Assembly: GCA_001414345.1 (NCBI GenBank)
Contig: LLCB01000196.1
Location: 1-64,000 of the forward strand
DNA from: Hymenoscyphus infarciens
Taxonomy: Eukaryota > Ascomycota > Leotiomycetes > Helotiales > Helotiaceae
Direction: 5' to 3'
Length of the DNA: 64,000 bases
Under the pieces are notes generated by a model. The model was not told the origin of the DNA. It searched no databases and was given only the letters and a program-made list of their open reading frames with translations. This document shows, one piece after another, positions 10,242 through 21,923 of this stretch. Each line of letters starts with the position of its first letter. The first letter of the stretch is position 1. The translations under genes were made by a program, and so were the position numbers.

Positions 10242-11256
10242 TATACAGCAACTTAGTACAGATAGTTCTTTAAAAACTATACTCATTCCCTACACGGATT
10301 TCGTTTGGGTTTTGTACCGCACATAGCCGGGATTTCACTTAACTGGAGGTTTCGCTCAGGAGGCCACGTTGATTGGCTCAAAATATTTTGAGTGGGTAGG
10401 AGCGAGGGGGGATATCTGGAAGACTTCATGTGGCCCGAAAACGGCATACAGACTATAGGTACCTTACTAGGTACGTTCACGTGGCAATTTACCACAGAGG
10501 CCACTTCACAGTCATTCTAAACTTGTAGCTATATTCAACTTCCATCTCGAATGCACTTAGTCGACACTTTAGTCCTTGCAGGTATCGAGATTAATTAGGG
10601 GAATCGCTTTTAGCTCGTTATATACTTCTAGATGGCGCCGCCACCTGCCTTGTTACCATGTAATTACTCTACCTCGACTATAACGACGGCGGGGGGGATT
10701 TTGTTATAGAAGAAGTCTTTATATAGCTATGTGACGATGAGAAGTGTTGAGTCCGCAACTGACGTCTTTGGGAATAGAAAACTTGCCAGAATATGCTTTC
10801 TGAGAGGTGTTGAGAGGAAAGTGGTGATTAGGTAGTAAGGAAGAAAGAGTGTTGAAGGAGTAGAAGGCAGATGTATCTCAAGAGGAGTTGTGTGAGCTGG
10901 GAATGAGAGGAAGACAGGGGAGGAGAGGGGATTTGTCTAGATATACATGAAAGGAAGCTGCGGGTGACAACCCGATTGAAAGGAACGGCTTGGAACAGGG
11001 GCACGGCGAACTTTCTTGAAGGGGAAATGGTCGTTTTTGCACCTTGAGGCCAAACATATCCCAAGGTTCCTTCAACTGGGAATCCGCTCTTCATCGTCCC
11101 TTAGCAATGGTACGGTGCCAAAAAGAACGGGAAGAAGAATTTTGCACAAACCCTTCATTTCAAATATAAAATAAGGCTTGGTAAGAAGTTTAAAATGGCC
11201 GAGGCTTGGTTGAGAGTGCGTTGTTGTTTTTTTTTTTTTTTTTTTTTTTTTTTTGG

Positions 11257-11300
<44 letters not shown>

Positions 11301-11470
11301 CAGGGTGCGGGGTTGATCGCTTTATAACTGCGATGCCACCTAAGTACCTGCTACCCGGTAATTTAAATTGGAGCATGGAAGAGCCTCCCTCGGGGGAAAA
11401 GCTCCTGTCTCTGCGAAATAACTAAGGAGCCGACGGATGGAATCTGTTGAAGCTGGGATAGTGTAAGAAG
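10242..11470. other. gene-poor region with long T tract
   Basis: No confident gene. A short minus-strand frame at 10828-11094 has no domain I recognise. At about 11227-11300 there is a homopolymer T tract of about 70 bases broken once by GGGG. Confidence 0.5.
11227..11300. repeat. poly-T tract (poly-A on minus strand)
   Basis: Roughly 30 T, four G, then roughly 44 T. Such a tract could be a retroposed poly-A tail on the minus strand, a nucleosome-depleted promoter tract, or an assembly-length artefact. No retroposed gene body is recognisable beside it. Confidence 0.8.
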
Positions 11471-12601
11471 TTATTTTTGGCCAAGTGGTTTGTACATAAT
11501 TAATTGTCTGAGTATGGCAAGAGGAAGATCGTTGGGGGTGGGTGTTAAAGAAATGTCGAGGAGGAAGGATGGAGGCGGAAGCTGTACTTCATAGAGAGGA
11601 AGCACCACGGTGCGATTTGTTAGTCGTTTAGCACCACAAACACACGTTAGCCGTACATCCCTTCGACTCAACTGCAAACTCTTCAAACGTACTTCTGTAT
11701 CGCCATGGCCAGCTCCAGTAGGTGCGATTTCTGTTTCTCTCCATGCAAGTCCCCACCGGTCCCCATCCGCCTGAGGTGGGATCCAGAAGATCTCGCCCCT
11801 CACTACGTTTTCATGAAGTATCTCTGAAGATTAAATGAATCACTGGCCACATTTCTGTTGATTCCTCTTTTCAATACAAATCAACAAACTGGAAAGATCC
11901 CCCCAAAGTTCATGAAAATCTCAAGAAAGAAAATTAGTTGGTTTCTCGTATCTTGAAGTCATTAGGTGGGCTATGAAGGGTTGTTGGAAAGTAGAGGCGT
12001 CGGGATGGAGACGTCGAAAAACCGTGCACACAAACTTCTACCTCGATGCAACTACAACAAAGTTATAAGACTTGATATACTGCTTCAAGACGGGTCTAGG
12101 AATCGGTTAGAGTTCTTTGTTATACTTTTATAGTGTTTCTTACCCAGGAGGTCACGTCCGGAGGTAGCTCCGTGAAGGTATTCTGTTCACAACGCTAGCA
12201 AATTCAAAGCCATGGGCCTACGGAGTAACGGATTATCCAACGGTCCAGTAAAATCGCGCTGTCCACTATTCCACTCGACATTTTTACTTCGAGATACTTG
12301 GCATGAGTTTCTGAAAGTCGGAACACTTTTCCCGCCAGGCAGCTACATTCCAACGTTTCCTTCGTTCGCTCTTCATGCCTGTCGAAACATCTGAGGCATC
12401 AATTTCATATCAACATCGTCAACTCTCGGCAGAGTCGGCACTTAGAAGACCATATCTCGGCCCCTCTTCGTATACTGGTGGTATTAATTTTCCTGCCATC
12501 ATCATCACTTGTAAACTTACAACAATCCTCTCCAGCGCATCAATTACTTCATCGACCCATATAGAGTCTGATTCAGAAAGAGCTGTGCCTTGCATCCTCA
12601 T
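11471..12601 (-). pseudogene. possible decaying multi-exon gene, unrecognised
   Basis: Several minus-strand stretches read like protein but do not join cleanly. One at 12521-12601 begins with ATG (MRMQGTALSESDSIWVDEV) and ends at a perfect GTAAGT donor. One at about 12144-12192 includes QNTFTELPPDVTSW before another GTAAGA donor. One at about 11940-12090 contains FRRLHPDASTFQQPFIAH and is broken by a TAG. The last, 11471-11821, includes GEIFWIPPQADGDRWGLAW and ends in a normal stop. I could not find one splice path that uses them all without stops, so this may be a broken gene or a gene whose introns I have misplaced. No domain recognised. Confidence 0.3.
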
Positions 12602-13157
12602 GACATTCTGTCATCACAATTTGCTACTCTCGCCCCCCCCCTAAATAAACGTTAAACCTGAACCTTCTCTTTTTGGTGCAACACCCGCACGATTTTAAGG
12701 TTCCCAGCAGTCAGAAATAACATTTAATTAGGGGGGGGGGGTGGGGAGAGCATGGGTTTATTCATTGCCAAGCTAGGTTACCAATTGCTTTCCTGTGGTG
12801 TAACCCAAAGTTTTTCGGGATTGGATAGGATATTGAGTATCCATGTCCCGGATTTGCAAATATGGATGCAATTATTCATCGCCCTGCATGCCAAATGTGC
12901 CAATGTTCTGTTCCCCGCAGATTATGGCAAATTGGCATCTGGATTCGGAACCATGCTTTTGTCACTATGCATCCCATCGATCGGTTTCCTTCGCCTCCCC
13001 CGCTCGAAATTCGAAATGTGGTCGTATTCAGACACTCTTCTCAATCTAGTTCTTAAATTTGTAACGTTTGTTTATTTAATTATCTGTTCCACGACTGAAT
13101 TGACCTTTCATCTTCTGCATTTTCACACTCAATTTTCAAATAATACGTCTTTAGCGA
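12602..13157. other. intergenic, upstream of bHLH gene
   Basis: Contains homopolymer runs of C (about 12634-12641) and G (about 12731-12740). A 139-codon hydrophobic plus-strand frame (12752-13171) runs through the bHLH start region in another frame. I treat it as non-coding. Probable promoter of the bHLH gene. Confidence 0.45.
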
Positions 13158-14118
13158 ATGGAATCCTCTAAGATGTCTGATCCGAGCATCCGAGAAGAGG
13201 TAAATTCCTTATGTTTACTCCGTGTACCGAATGATCAACCTAACGATGACGCAGGATCAATATCGACACTCAACGCTGAGTCGGCCTCTAATCTCTTACG
13301 ATCAGTTCAACGCTGCCTTTGATGGAACCGAGTGGGATATCCCAAACTTGGATACAACAACCTGGTCGAGTTCTGGACACACACTGTCTCCAACCTCGAC
13401 CCTTTATAGCCCAAAAACCATCGAGTCAGGAAACCCATTCGATCTCAGTTTTCAAGAAACTCATCTGGGAACCTCGCCTAGTATTTCGTTCGTCAAGAAT
13501 GAACTATTCAGTGATTCCCCTTTCGCCTGTCCCATGACTGAATCACTCGGACTATCAGACCCAATAGAAACTGAAAATTGGAATGATATACCACCAGTCC
13601 CATTCCAAGAACAACAAAGATCCACGAGTAACATTCCCTCGCCCACATCCGCCCCTAAAACAAGTCAGATACTACCACCATCCCCTCAACTCAAACCACA
13701 AGGCAGACCCACCCGAACCCGATCTTCCAAAAAATCCTACATCCCAACCCCGCCTCCACCCAAGCGCAAACCCACATCTCAAACCACGAAATCATCTAAA
13801 TCTCGTTCCTCTCCGTCCCCTTCATTATGTGAAAACGCTGTTGGTCGAATGAACCATAATTTAATCGAGAAGAAATACCGCAATAGATTGAATCGACAAT
13901 TCGACACCCTTCTCTCTATTCTTCCTGCTGCTAAGGCGTTGAATAAAGAAGCAGAGGAGTGTTCGGCGAAGAGAATTAGTAAGGCTGAAGTCTTAATTTT
14001 GGCCAGGGAACGGATTGAGGCCCTGGAGAGGGAGAATAGGGAGATTTGTAAGGAGAGAGGGATGTTGACGAAGAGTTTAGATGAGTTGAAGATGGCATGC
14101 AATCGCGATGGGAAGTGA
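13158..14118 (+). CDS. bHLH transcription factor, SREBP-like basic region
   Basis: Two exons. Exon 1, 13158-13199, codes only 14 residues (MESSKMSDPSIREE). A 55-bp intron (13200-13254) has a GTAAAT donor, a CTAAC branch site and a GCAG acceptor. Exon 2 runs 13255-14118, giving 301 residues. I prefer this start over the downstream ATG at 13222, which lies inside the intron. The first half is acidic/Ser/Pro-rich (activation-type). A basic proline-rich stretch at about 150-200 looks like a nuclear localisation region. The bHLH spans about 211-275. The basic region reads HNLIEKKYRNRLN. Its Tyr, in place of the usual Arg, is the hallmark of the SREBP class and its relatives. A leucine-zipper-like helix follows. 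No transmembrane segment is present, so it is not a membrane-bound SREBP itself. Confidence 0.9.
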
Positions 14119-15100
14119 GAATTTGTTGGAGAGACTTGATAGAGAGGGATTTTGGTAATGATGAAAAGTTTAGCCTGTAAATGGAGCAATGGGAGGTAAT
14201 TGTTTGCTAGGACGTTTTGTGAGAGATGATAGGGTCTGATGGTGGTGAAAAGTTTGGGTTGAAATTGAAGTTGGATAGTTGGGGTGATTTGTGATGCAGG
14301 ATGGTAAGTATTGCTTTAGTCTTTTAGTTGGATACCCCTGCAAGGAAGGTTAATTCGAGATATGGCTGGTTGTAAGAGTGAAAGACAGATCTTATATCTA
14401 AATTAAGAAGTTACTCCTCTCATACTATCAACAATCGACCTCTTATTTCCAACCTTTGTACCTTCATTTATCTAGCGAGTAAACTTCAACCTTGTAAGGA
14501 AATTACCAGTCTAAGATGAGTCATTATGTTGAAGGTCTATTCCTTAACGAGCGATATAGACTTTTCATGTTAATTTGAAGAATGTCCCGTAGAAGAAAAT
14601 AGAGACAAAATTAAAAGAAGGTAGTTCTTCAAGTTAAAATGACTACAGTCGGGTTCTATCTTATAATCGACACTTTTCAAAACCCCACGAGAAACAGCCC
14701 TTTTGCCTACTTTCCTACGCGACATTAATATTTCCGCCGTCGACAGTTTTTTGCGACTTTACCTAATTCTGCTATCAAAAAAATCTTCACGTGAAAGAAA
14801 TCCGAGTAGATACATTCATATATAACTCGCGAATTAATAAGATTATAAAAGGATATAACTTTCCAGATACTATAAAGTAGAAATACTCTAAAGTGCTAAC
14901 CCCCAGTTTTGATATAAAAGAGGTATATGCCGATGATAAGTAGTTTAGTACTATTGTCTTAGTAGTATTATCCGTCCTAGATTTTGAATTCAAAAATCGA
15001 AGTATCGTGTGATATATCAATATTCATCACTTAAGTATTAGGGTAAGTCACTCTAGGTTACTTACTCTAAGTAGCCCAGAGTTGAGTAAGATAGAGTAGT
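14119..15100. other. intergenic, AT-rich
   Basis: No gene seen. Sequence becomes increasingly AT-rich from about 14,400. A short minus-strand frame (14787-15020) is AT-biased and unsupported. Confidence 0.5.
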
Positions 15101-15540
15101 ACCTTCATAAATTCAACTCATTTATCCTAACCGGTTCAAATAATATCTTCGAACAAACGATTTTCTAGAGATAATGTTCAAAGATAATCGTCATAACTTC
15201 ACTTACGTATTTCAATTGTCTTAACTAGTTAAAATAATGTATTTAAGCAAAAAGAAAATTCTAGAGATAATATTAAAATATAATCCCCGCAACTTCACTA
15301 ATTCAATTATCTCAACCGGTCCGAATACTCTATTTATATAAACGAGGTTATAGAACATATAAATTACAATCGTCGCAACTTCACTTGATCATTTCAGTTC
15401 TCCTAACTAGGTCGGACAATTTAGTCACATGAAGGAGTTTCCTATATAGAAGTAAAACATAATCACCAGAAATCCACTGATGAATCACTTAGTTTCCTCA
15501 ATTGTCTTGAATGATTTATTTATGGAAATGAACTTACATG
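15101..15540. repeat. degenerate tandem repeat, about 90-bp period
   Basis: Four or more diverged units. The word CAACTTCACT or a close variant recurs near 15198, 15292, 15379 and 15468, each followed by TTCAATTATCTTAACTAG-like sequence and preceded by GAGATAATaTTaAAATATAAT-like sequence. Spacing of about 87-96 bp shows indels between units. No coding potential. Confidence 0.6.
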
Positions 15541-16133
15541 TGTAGCTTATAAATTAGCTAACCAGATAAGTTATCAAATCACAACCAAAATACACAAGAA
15601 CAATCCCAAACACAAGCATCAAATTAATATTTTCTCTCATTCTCTACTCACTACTTCTACATCAACAACAAAAAGCTCAGCTAGCTCATCATCCCATCGA
15701 TTCAATTCATTCAATCCCAAAAAAACCCAGCCAGCCAGCCACAGCAAAATCATCCAGCCCGCGAGAGCCATCACCACTAGAATATCTAACCACAAGAAGC
15801 ACGGCACAAAGAAGAAAGCCAGCCTGGAACCCCATAACCCCAGCCAGTCCATCCATATTCCATTCCTCTCTGTTGGAAGAAAGCCAATCTGAAGAATTAA
15901 GAGAAGAAGACAAACGCCATTTGCTAATGCAGGGTATGCGCAAAAACATGAAAAACCCAAATTGCCCCAAACGCCCGACCAACCAACCGAGCCAGACAGG
16001 CCAAAGCAATCCCAAACCAAAGCAAATGAATCCCCGACCCATTCCCTATTATCCGTCCGAAGACCAGAACACAATCTGACAAAGAAGCGAAAAACACAAA
16101 GCCGTTTCTATCACTCGTGGTGCCAGTCATCAA
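15541..16133. other. intergenic, probable 3' UTR of the inositol kinase gene
   Basis: The plus strand is C/A-rich and the minus strand G/T-rich between 15,640 and 16,130, leaving all three minus frames open for 70-145 codons with hydrophobic, Trp/Gly-rich translations. The overlap of three open frames points to composition, not a gene. It lies directly downstream of the kinase stop codon. Confidence 0.4.
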
Positions 16134-19100
16134 TCAATAACTGATCCCCCCCTCATCATCATCGTCATCAAATTCATCCACACCATCATACAACGCACCA
16201 TTGCCCAATCCATTCCCATCTCCATTCAGACCCAGCTCCATCTCATTCGTCGCCGGACTCTGATTACTGCTGTGCTCCTTCTGAATCGCCTGGAAGTATC
16301 TCTTCAAAGACTTCAACCCCCTCAAGAACCCCTTATCCGGAAGCTCCGGGTGTCTCGGCGGACAAGGACGATTGTTCGATCGCAAATCCTCCTTCGTAAC
16401 ACAATTCGCAAAATCGGCGATCTTGAAATCGATCCCCTTTCGACCAGTGGAGCCTTCCTTCTCGGCCGTCGTAGTACAATCCGTATCCACATCCGAGACA
16501 TCCTCCGTGTCCCCATCATAGAACATCAACAGACTCGCAGCGTAAAACCGGTAGCCAACAAGACTGCGAATGAGGACCTCGAGTTGCCGCAATTTATGAA
16601 GGATGGCTGGAATATGACGCAGAACACTAGAGTAACCAACTCCATCGTACAAAAAGCGGGTTAGAGCGTCTTGAAACTCTCGTCCTGCTTTGAGGTCGCG
16701 GCCAAAGTATTTGTCTTGGAAGATGTAGGTCTGAGATTTGACGTCCCATACTTGTAATCCACAAAGTCGCACACCAAGCTCTTTGGAGGTGGTTGCCTCG
16801 CATTTTTGACGTTGCGATTTTTGCTTCTTCTCGTTGGCCTCTACCCCATATTGCCGTGTGCCCATCTTGAGATCCATAATGCAAGGTCTCTTCATGCCAG
16901 CAGTCAAGTCCTCCAGTAAGAGGAAATATTCAACACGGGAGCCTGATGGGGTTTGCGCTTCCTTTGGATTTACGGGTCGGGGAATGTCGAGATACTGTGC
17001 TGGGATAACATTGCCCGAAGCGGCCACTGGATCTGTGGTTTGGCTTGATGACTTTAGCTGGGGAGATGGCTGAACGATTTCCGTTGCTTGCTTTTCCGAA
17101 TCGGTCTTTTTGATATCCGTCGTCAGAGTGGCAGTCGTCGCAGTAAGAATCTCTGGATCCATGGTGAAAACATCATCTTCGGCATCTCCCTTGTAACCTG
17201 CATCGTCGGCCTCTTCAAAGTATTTCAAATTACCACGCCCGTCTTCCACCTTGTCAGGTTTACGTCGAAGGCCACCACTAGAGTATCGTCGCTTCGGCTT
17301 CTTGCTCACCCCACCCTGACTGTTGTGAGATATTTCTGGTTCCGGGGCACTGGTGCCTGCCTTCCCCTCAAAGTCTAAATCTGAATCTTCCCCTCCCGAA
17401 ACCTTGCCGGTTGATTGTTCCTCTGGCTGCTCCTGTGACTGACTAGTCGAAGCGTTCCGTCGTCGTGCAGCCTCCGTCTTTAGAACCCGTCGCCGAATAG
17501 ACTCCTCTGGCCGAGCTGGTATTTGGGTACCCTGGGCTGTCTTGAGACTCGATTCGGAATTTGATGGTCTGAGGGTTTGCTTGTGGCGATGCGGCAAAGA
17601 GCGCTGTTGTGATGCGGGACGCTTGTGACGGTGGATGGGAATAGGTTGTTGCAAGAATGCCTCGCCAAAGACTTCATTTCTCAACTTCTTATTGACAGTG
17701 GTGGCGCCCCAACTCGTTGCATGTTTGTCAGACAACGTCGGTCTAAAGGTAAACTCAGTCTCGGGCAACGGAGGCTGCGCCTGGGCTGGTTGGGGTTGGT
17801 CCCGAACTAGCTTCAACAAGGCGGCGGTGTCGCTTTTGGACCTATGTTGCGAATCAATCGCATGGGGATGGGGTTGAAGGAAGCTCGTAGGGATGATGTG
17901 TCTATTGTTTGCAAAAGTAACAGTCGGAATTGGCACGGAGGAAGATTTGATAGATTGACTAATCATTCTCGTGTGCTCCGGATGACCACCAACAGAATGA
18001 TGGCGATTGGTATCAGCACCGACGGGTTGCCCATTACTTTGCTCTTGAGAACCCACTGCCGAGGCCACACCTTCTCGATCTGCAGCTGCATCTTGAGTGT
18101 CTTTTCTGTAAGATCTGCGCCGGTTGTGCTTCTCAAATGTGACGTTTAGAACACCAATGTACCTAGAATGGAAATGTTAACATGCGTTGTCTTGATTGAG
18201 TTTCGCTTATTCGCAAGGCAACACAACAGGCAACCACCGCGGGATATAGGTGGAGGTGGAGGTACTTGGCTAGCATTGCTGCATGGTAAATAAACCAGTT
18301 ATTTACAGGAAAGAAAGACAGCAACGTACCTAGGCAAGAAATTCAATAAACGGGGATGGTAACGTTCAACTTGTTCATAGAACTCGTTCTCACGATTGTT
18401 TAGTTGTTTACAGACGGCGCGCTTGGAAAAACGCCACATGGTAGTATGGCCCCCAACCTGGTGTTTGTAGGGGATTAGCTCAATCGCCTCGAGGGGCTGT
18501 TTTGGCGGTTGTTGGGTGTCAAGCTGAACTGCCTTCTGTCGCTTAGCCTTGCCGACGACGCCTGTTCCTGCGCCCGTCTTTAGCGATCCTGTTGGTGTGA
18601 GATCGGGGTCATCATCAGTCTCGTCCCCTGTCGTCGAACAGGAGCCATCATCATGGGATTGTGACTGTGATTGTGATTCTTGGTCATGGTCAGCAGTAGC
18701 CTCATACACCCCCACAGATGGAGTGACACCGCTTGGTTCCTTGTCAATGATTTGTGGCACACGAGTCCCGCCTTGCGATTTGGCATCTTGACCAATATAT
18801 TGTCTGTCTACTTCATACGATGGTACCTCATGTTCTTCCAGCCATTGTTGCGAATTTGTTCTTTCCAGCTTGTCCTGGTCATGCGATCTCCGAAGTTCAC
18901 TGGCGCCCAACTCTTTCGTCGTTCTTTCGGGAGACTCGTGCGGCGTTTGATGAGGCACGAAAAGCGCCGAAGAAATTTGCTCCTCGCCCGAATCATCCTC
19001 CTCATCCACGCTCTTGCTCTGCGTCAATTCGCCTCCATCATCATGGCTGTCGCCCTCGTCTACAACATCGAGGTGTCGGTCATCCAGGGAGCGGTCGCCT

Positions 19101-20392
19101 GCATCTTCACACTTGGATCTCTCCGACTCCGTGACCGGAATGCTTCCAGAAAAAGACGACCCTTTCTCAGCTCCCGGCGTCAGGTTATGGTGCTTCCTAA
19201 TTTCCGCCAGCAACTGTGTGGGCATCCGTTGCAACGAGCCTCCTAGAGGTGGCTCGCTTGAAAGCTCAGGGTCGAAATATCCATCTACTGTTCCCCCCGG
19301 CGTAGACGCCCCAGTGGGCTTTGCACTCTCCTCCTGCGTTGGCTGGACCAAGTCTTCTTCTTGCTCAAGTGGCGAGGGCAATGGTTCGCCGCTCACGGAT
19401 TTCAGTCCCTGGACGATGGTCGTCTTCTCTCGCGCGTGTGTACCTCTTCCTTCGCGGTGCTTTCCTTGCTCATGATCACCAGTTGATCTGACTTGGGATT
19501 GGCTACCATCCTTAGAGCGGCCTCGAATCTTTGGCTCGCGTCTCGTTTGTTTTTCCTCCGGTAGACCTTCCTTGAAGAAGCCCAAACTATGACTGGTTTT
19601 TCTGCTGCGATTGTTATGTTCCACCCCCGCCAGCGCCTCGGTGATGGACTTCTCGACTTGACCACCATGATCATCTTTTCCTCCTTGGTTTCCAATGGAC
19701 CATGTTTTTTCCGCAGCTTTATTCTGATGCGGCGCGTCCCTCCATAGCCGATATTCTGCCCGAGGTCCCTCGATCGGTATATTGCTCGATATGGGGTCGT
19801 CGGTTGCAGGGGATTGGGGTGGAGGGGTGGTCATGCCCGTGTCGCCAGCGTTTGTAGAACATGGACCTTTGGGTACCTGCTGCACTCTCTTCTCCTTCTC
19901 CGTGCGCTCCAAAGATGTTCCTCGACCTCGCGCTCGACTGTATAGCTGCCGCGGATTGGAGATCAGTGCGTCGACCCCATCTCGGTCTCGAAAGACAAAC
20001 TCGGTGGCGTTGGCCCTGGGAGTAGTTCCTCCACTGGCAGTGGTTCGCAGATGGGACAGAGGAGTGGGAGCCATCATGGCCATGTTTGATACAGGTGTCT
20101 TGTTACTTTCTTCAGTATCCGCTCGTTGAAGCTCCCATTGTTTTTCGATTGGAAACTCTGGCAGGGGAGTAGCACCGAATTGAGGAGTGGTTTGGGGGTG
20201 AGACAGCGCAAAGGGTACCGAGGGACTGGCAGCCAGTGCTTGTGTCAACAACGAGGTTGGCTTAGGTTGAGAAGGGGGAGCTGCCATGCCGTTGTGTTCC
20301 TCCTTGGAGGCATCCTGGCTGCTTTCTTGATCTTGTACTGGCCTCACCTGCGCGGTGGAGGCGACAGGGTCAGGCACAGGAAAGCTGGACAT
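16134..20392 (-). CDS. KCS1: inositol hexakisphosphate kinase, Kcs1 type
   Basis: Two exons, 18330-20392 and 16134-18162, joined across a 167-bp intron (18163-18329), giving 1363 residues. The junction restores [12 protein letters not shown], a conserved block of the inositol polyphosphate kinase (IPK) family. N-terminal half is disordered and Ser/Pro/Gln-rich. Conserved blocks: [12 protein letters not shown] (about 650), [14 protein letters not shown] with the inositol-binding PxxxDxKxG motif (about 1115), [11 protein letters not shown], and KIADFANC near the C-terminus, the DFG-like metal-binding site. Kcs1 makes 5-InsP7 from InsP6, a signal for phosphate status and vacuole biology. The start is the only in-frame ATG after an upstream stop-free stretch ([10 protein letters not shown]). 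Stop is TGA at 16134-16136, in an Asp-rich tail. Confidence 0.93.
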
Positions 20393-21923
20393 GAGGAGGC
20401 TGACATTTATTGAGTGATCAAAATGCTGCTGGCTGGCGCAATGAGACCAAGGGAATTCGCAGGCGTTGGGCCGCAATGGCTGGCAAGATGAGTTCGTTGG
20501 GTGAGAAGTTGTGGCGGGGCGGGGCCAACTGCGGGCACGGCGAGTGAAGGATTGTGAGAGAAAACCCGTGAAGGGATGAGTTGAGAGAGAGCTGAGAAGA
20601 TTGAGAGAGAGGAAGATCGGAATGGTCTTGGGGATCACGTTGCGACGGGAGGAAGCTGTAGTGGATTAAACCAAAGTGACGGTGTGTTGACGGGAATGCC
20701 ACAGGCCGTCCTGGATGGTGCAGTGCGTTTACTGTACAGGGCAGTGTTTGGTGGAGAGGCGAAACAACCTTAGCGAGTTCGGGCCGCAGTGCGGAGGCGT
20801 TATTTCGTCACTTTGCTCCCTCCTTCACTAAGAAAACGAACAATAGACAGATACAATGAGACATTTCATTTGAAAAGTGAGTTTTAATACATGCCACTAG
20901 ACCCTTGCATATATTGGTAATTAGGGTTAATAGAGCAGCATACCAGTATCTTACAACGCGTCATCTGTACTCTGCAAAAGTTTAGGGTACCTACGCATTG
21001 GTTCCAGCATATAGATAGACCATGTAGATCGCCGGAGGGTACGACCTTGAAGTGTTTTCTCTTTGTTACAATTACAGATTATATGCTTGACCAAGTAGGC
21101 TATGTTCCTGTCTAACTTCCAGCTTAATCCCTTCACAAACCCTCTGATAAACATCCCATGCCATGTTCTCACCACCAGCTCAACCATTGAAACCCAAACT
21201 CTATGGAAGATGCCCCTCCGGCTCAACCTCCGCAGCCCCTTCCCTACGGACAGAAAAGTACCAGCCTTGCCAGCATGCCCAAAGTCGTGGTTCTCCAATC
21301 CTCGTCGCCCGTTGACCAAATCCCCTGTCGATCCCAAAGATTGCCATAAAACAATCTCAACCTATCAAACAACAACGTGCAACGAAATGCCGTCGTACTC
21401 GATCAACGAACTTGCTTCATCTGCAACATCCCTTTCTTCATATCTGGCTACATTATAACTCGGACCCAGACGGCGATATCTCACATAGCCAAAAATGAGA
21501 CCCTTGGATATCGCATCAAACTAACATGAGAGGAGGATTCGAGTGCTGATTGGACCCTTCCATCGACGGTAGCCGAGACAAAGAAAGGGGGAGCGACGGA
21601 AGCAGCCACAACATCCGCTGCGGCAAAGCAAACCTTCCTAGGCTAGCATGCTAGGGGGGAACCTCCCGTTATGCCACGTGTGAGAATAGCTCGTCTCTCA
21701 CCTGCTTCTCAAGAGTAATCAAAACACGAGTCCGAGGACAGACATGAAATCAGAAAAGTGTCATTGCAAGGGGTATTCTAATATGCACCAGGCTCCAGAG
21801 CTCCGCCCATCCTCCATTTCCATCTTATATCCCAGATATATGCAAAGCACGCCCAGTATTTGATTATTAATAGAGCCATTTGGTACCACAATAGCAAGGG
21901 TATCGGAAACCCCCCCCCCTATC
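20393..21923. other. intergenic, upstream of KCS1
   Basis: 1.5 kb holding the 5' UTR/promoter of the kinase gene and the 3' flank of the next minus-strand gene. Overlapping opposite-strand frames at 20951-21337 and 21102-21458 have no recognised domain and no splice evidence. I do not call them. Confidence 0.45.

Noticed and set aside
12752..13171. 139-codon hydrophobic frame before the bHLH gene
   Set aside because: Overlaps the bHLH first exon in another frame, with no domain or splice evidence.
15637..16133. Three overlapping hydrophobic minus-strand frames of 69-145 codons
   Set aside because: All three frames are open at once because the strand is G/T-rich; no frame has a coherent domain, and the region directly follows the KCS1 stop.
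18299..20638. Separate gene for the N-terminal half of the inositol kinase region
   Set aside because: Its end and the start of the 16134-18162 frame join by a clean intron into one conserved block, so it is exon 1 of KCS1. The frame's apparent start at 20638 is GTG, not ATG.
20951..21458. Two opposite-strand frames of about 120 codons
   Set aside because: No domain, mutually overlapping, and within a plausible promoter region.
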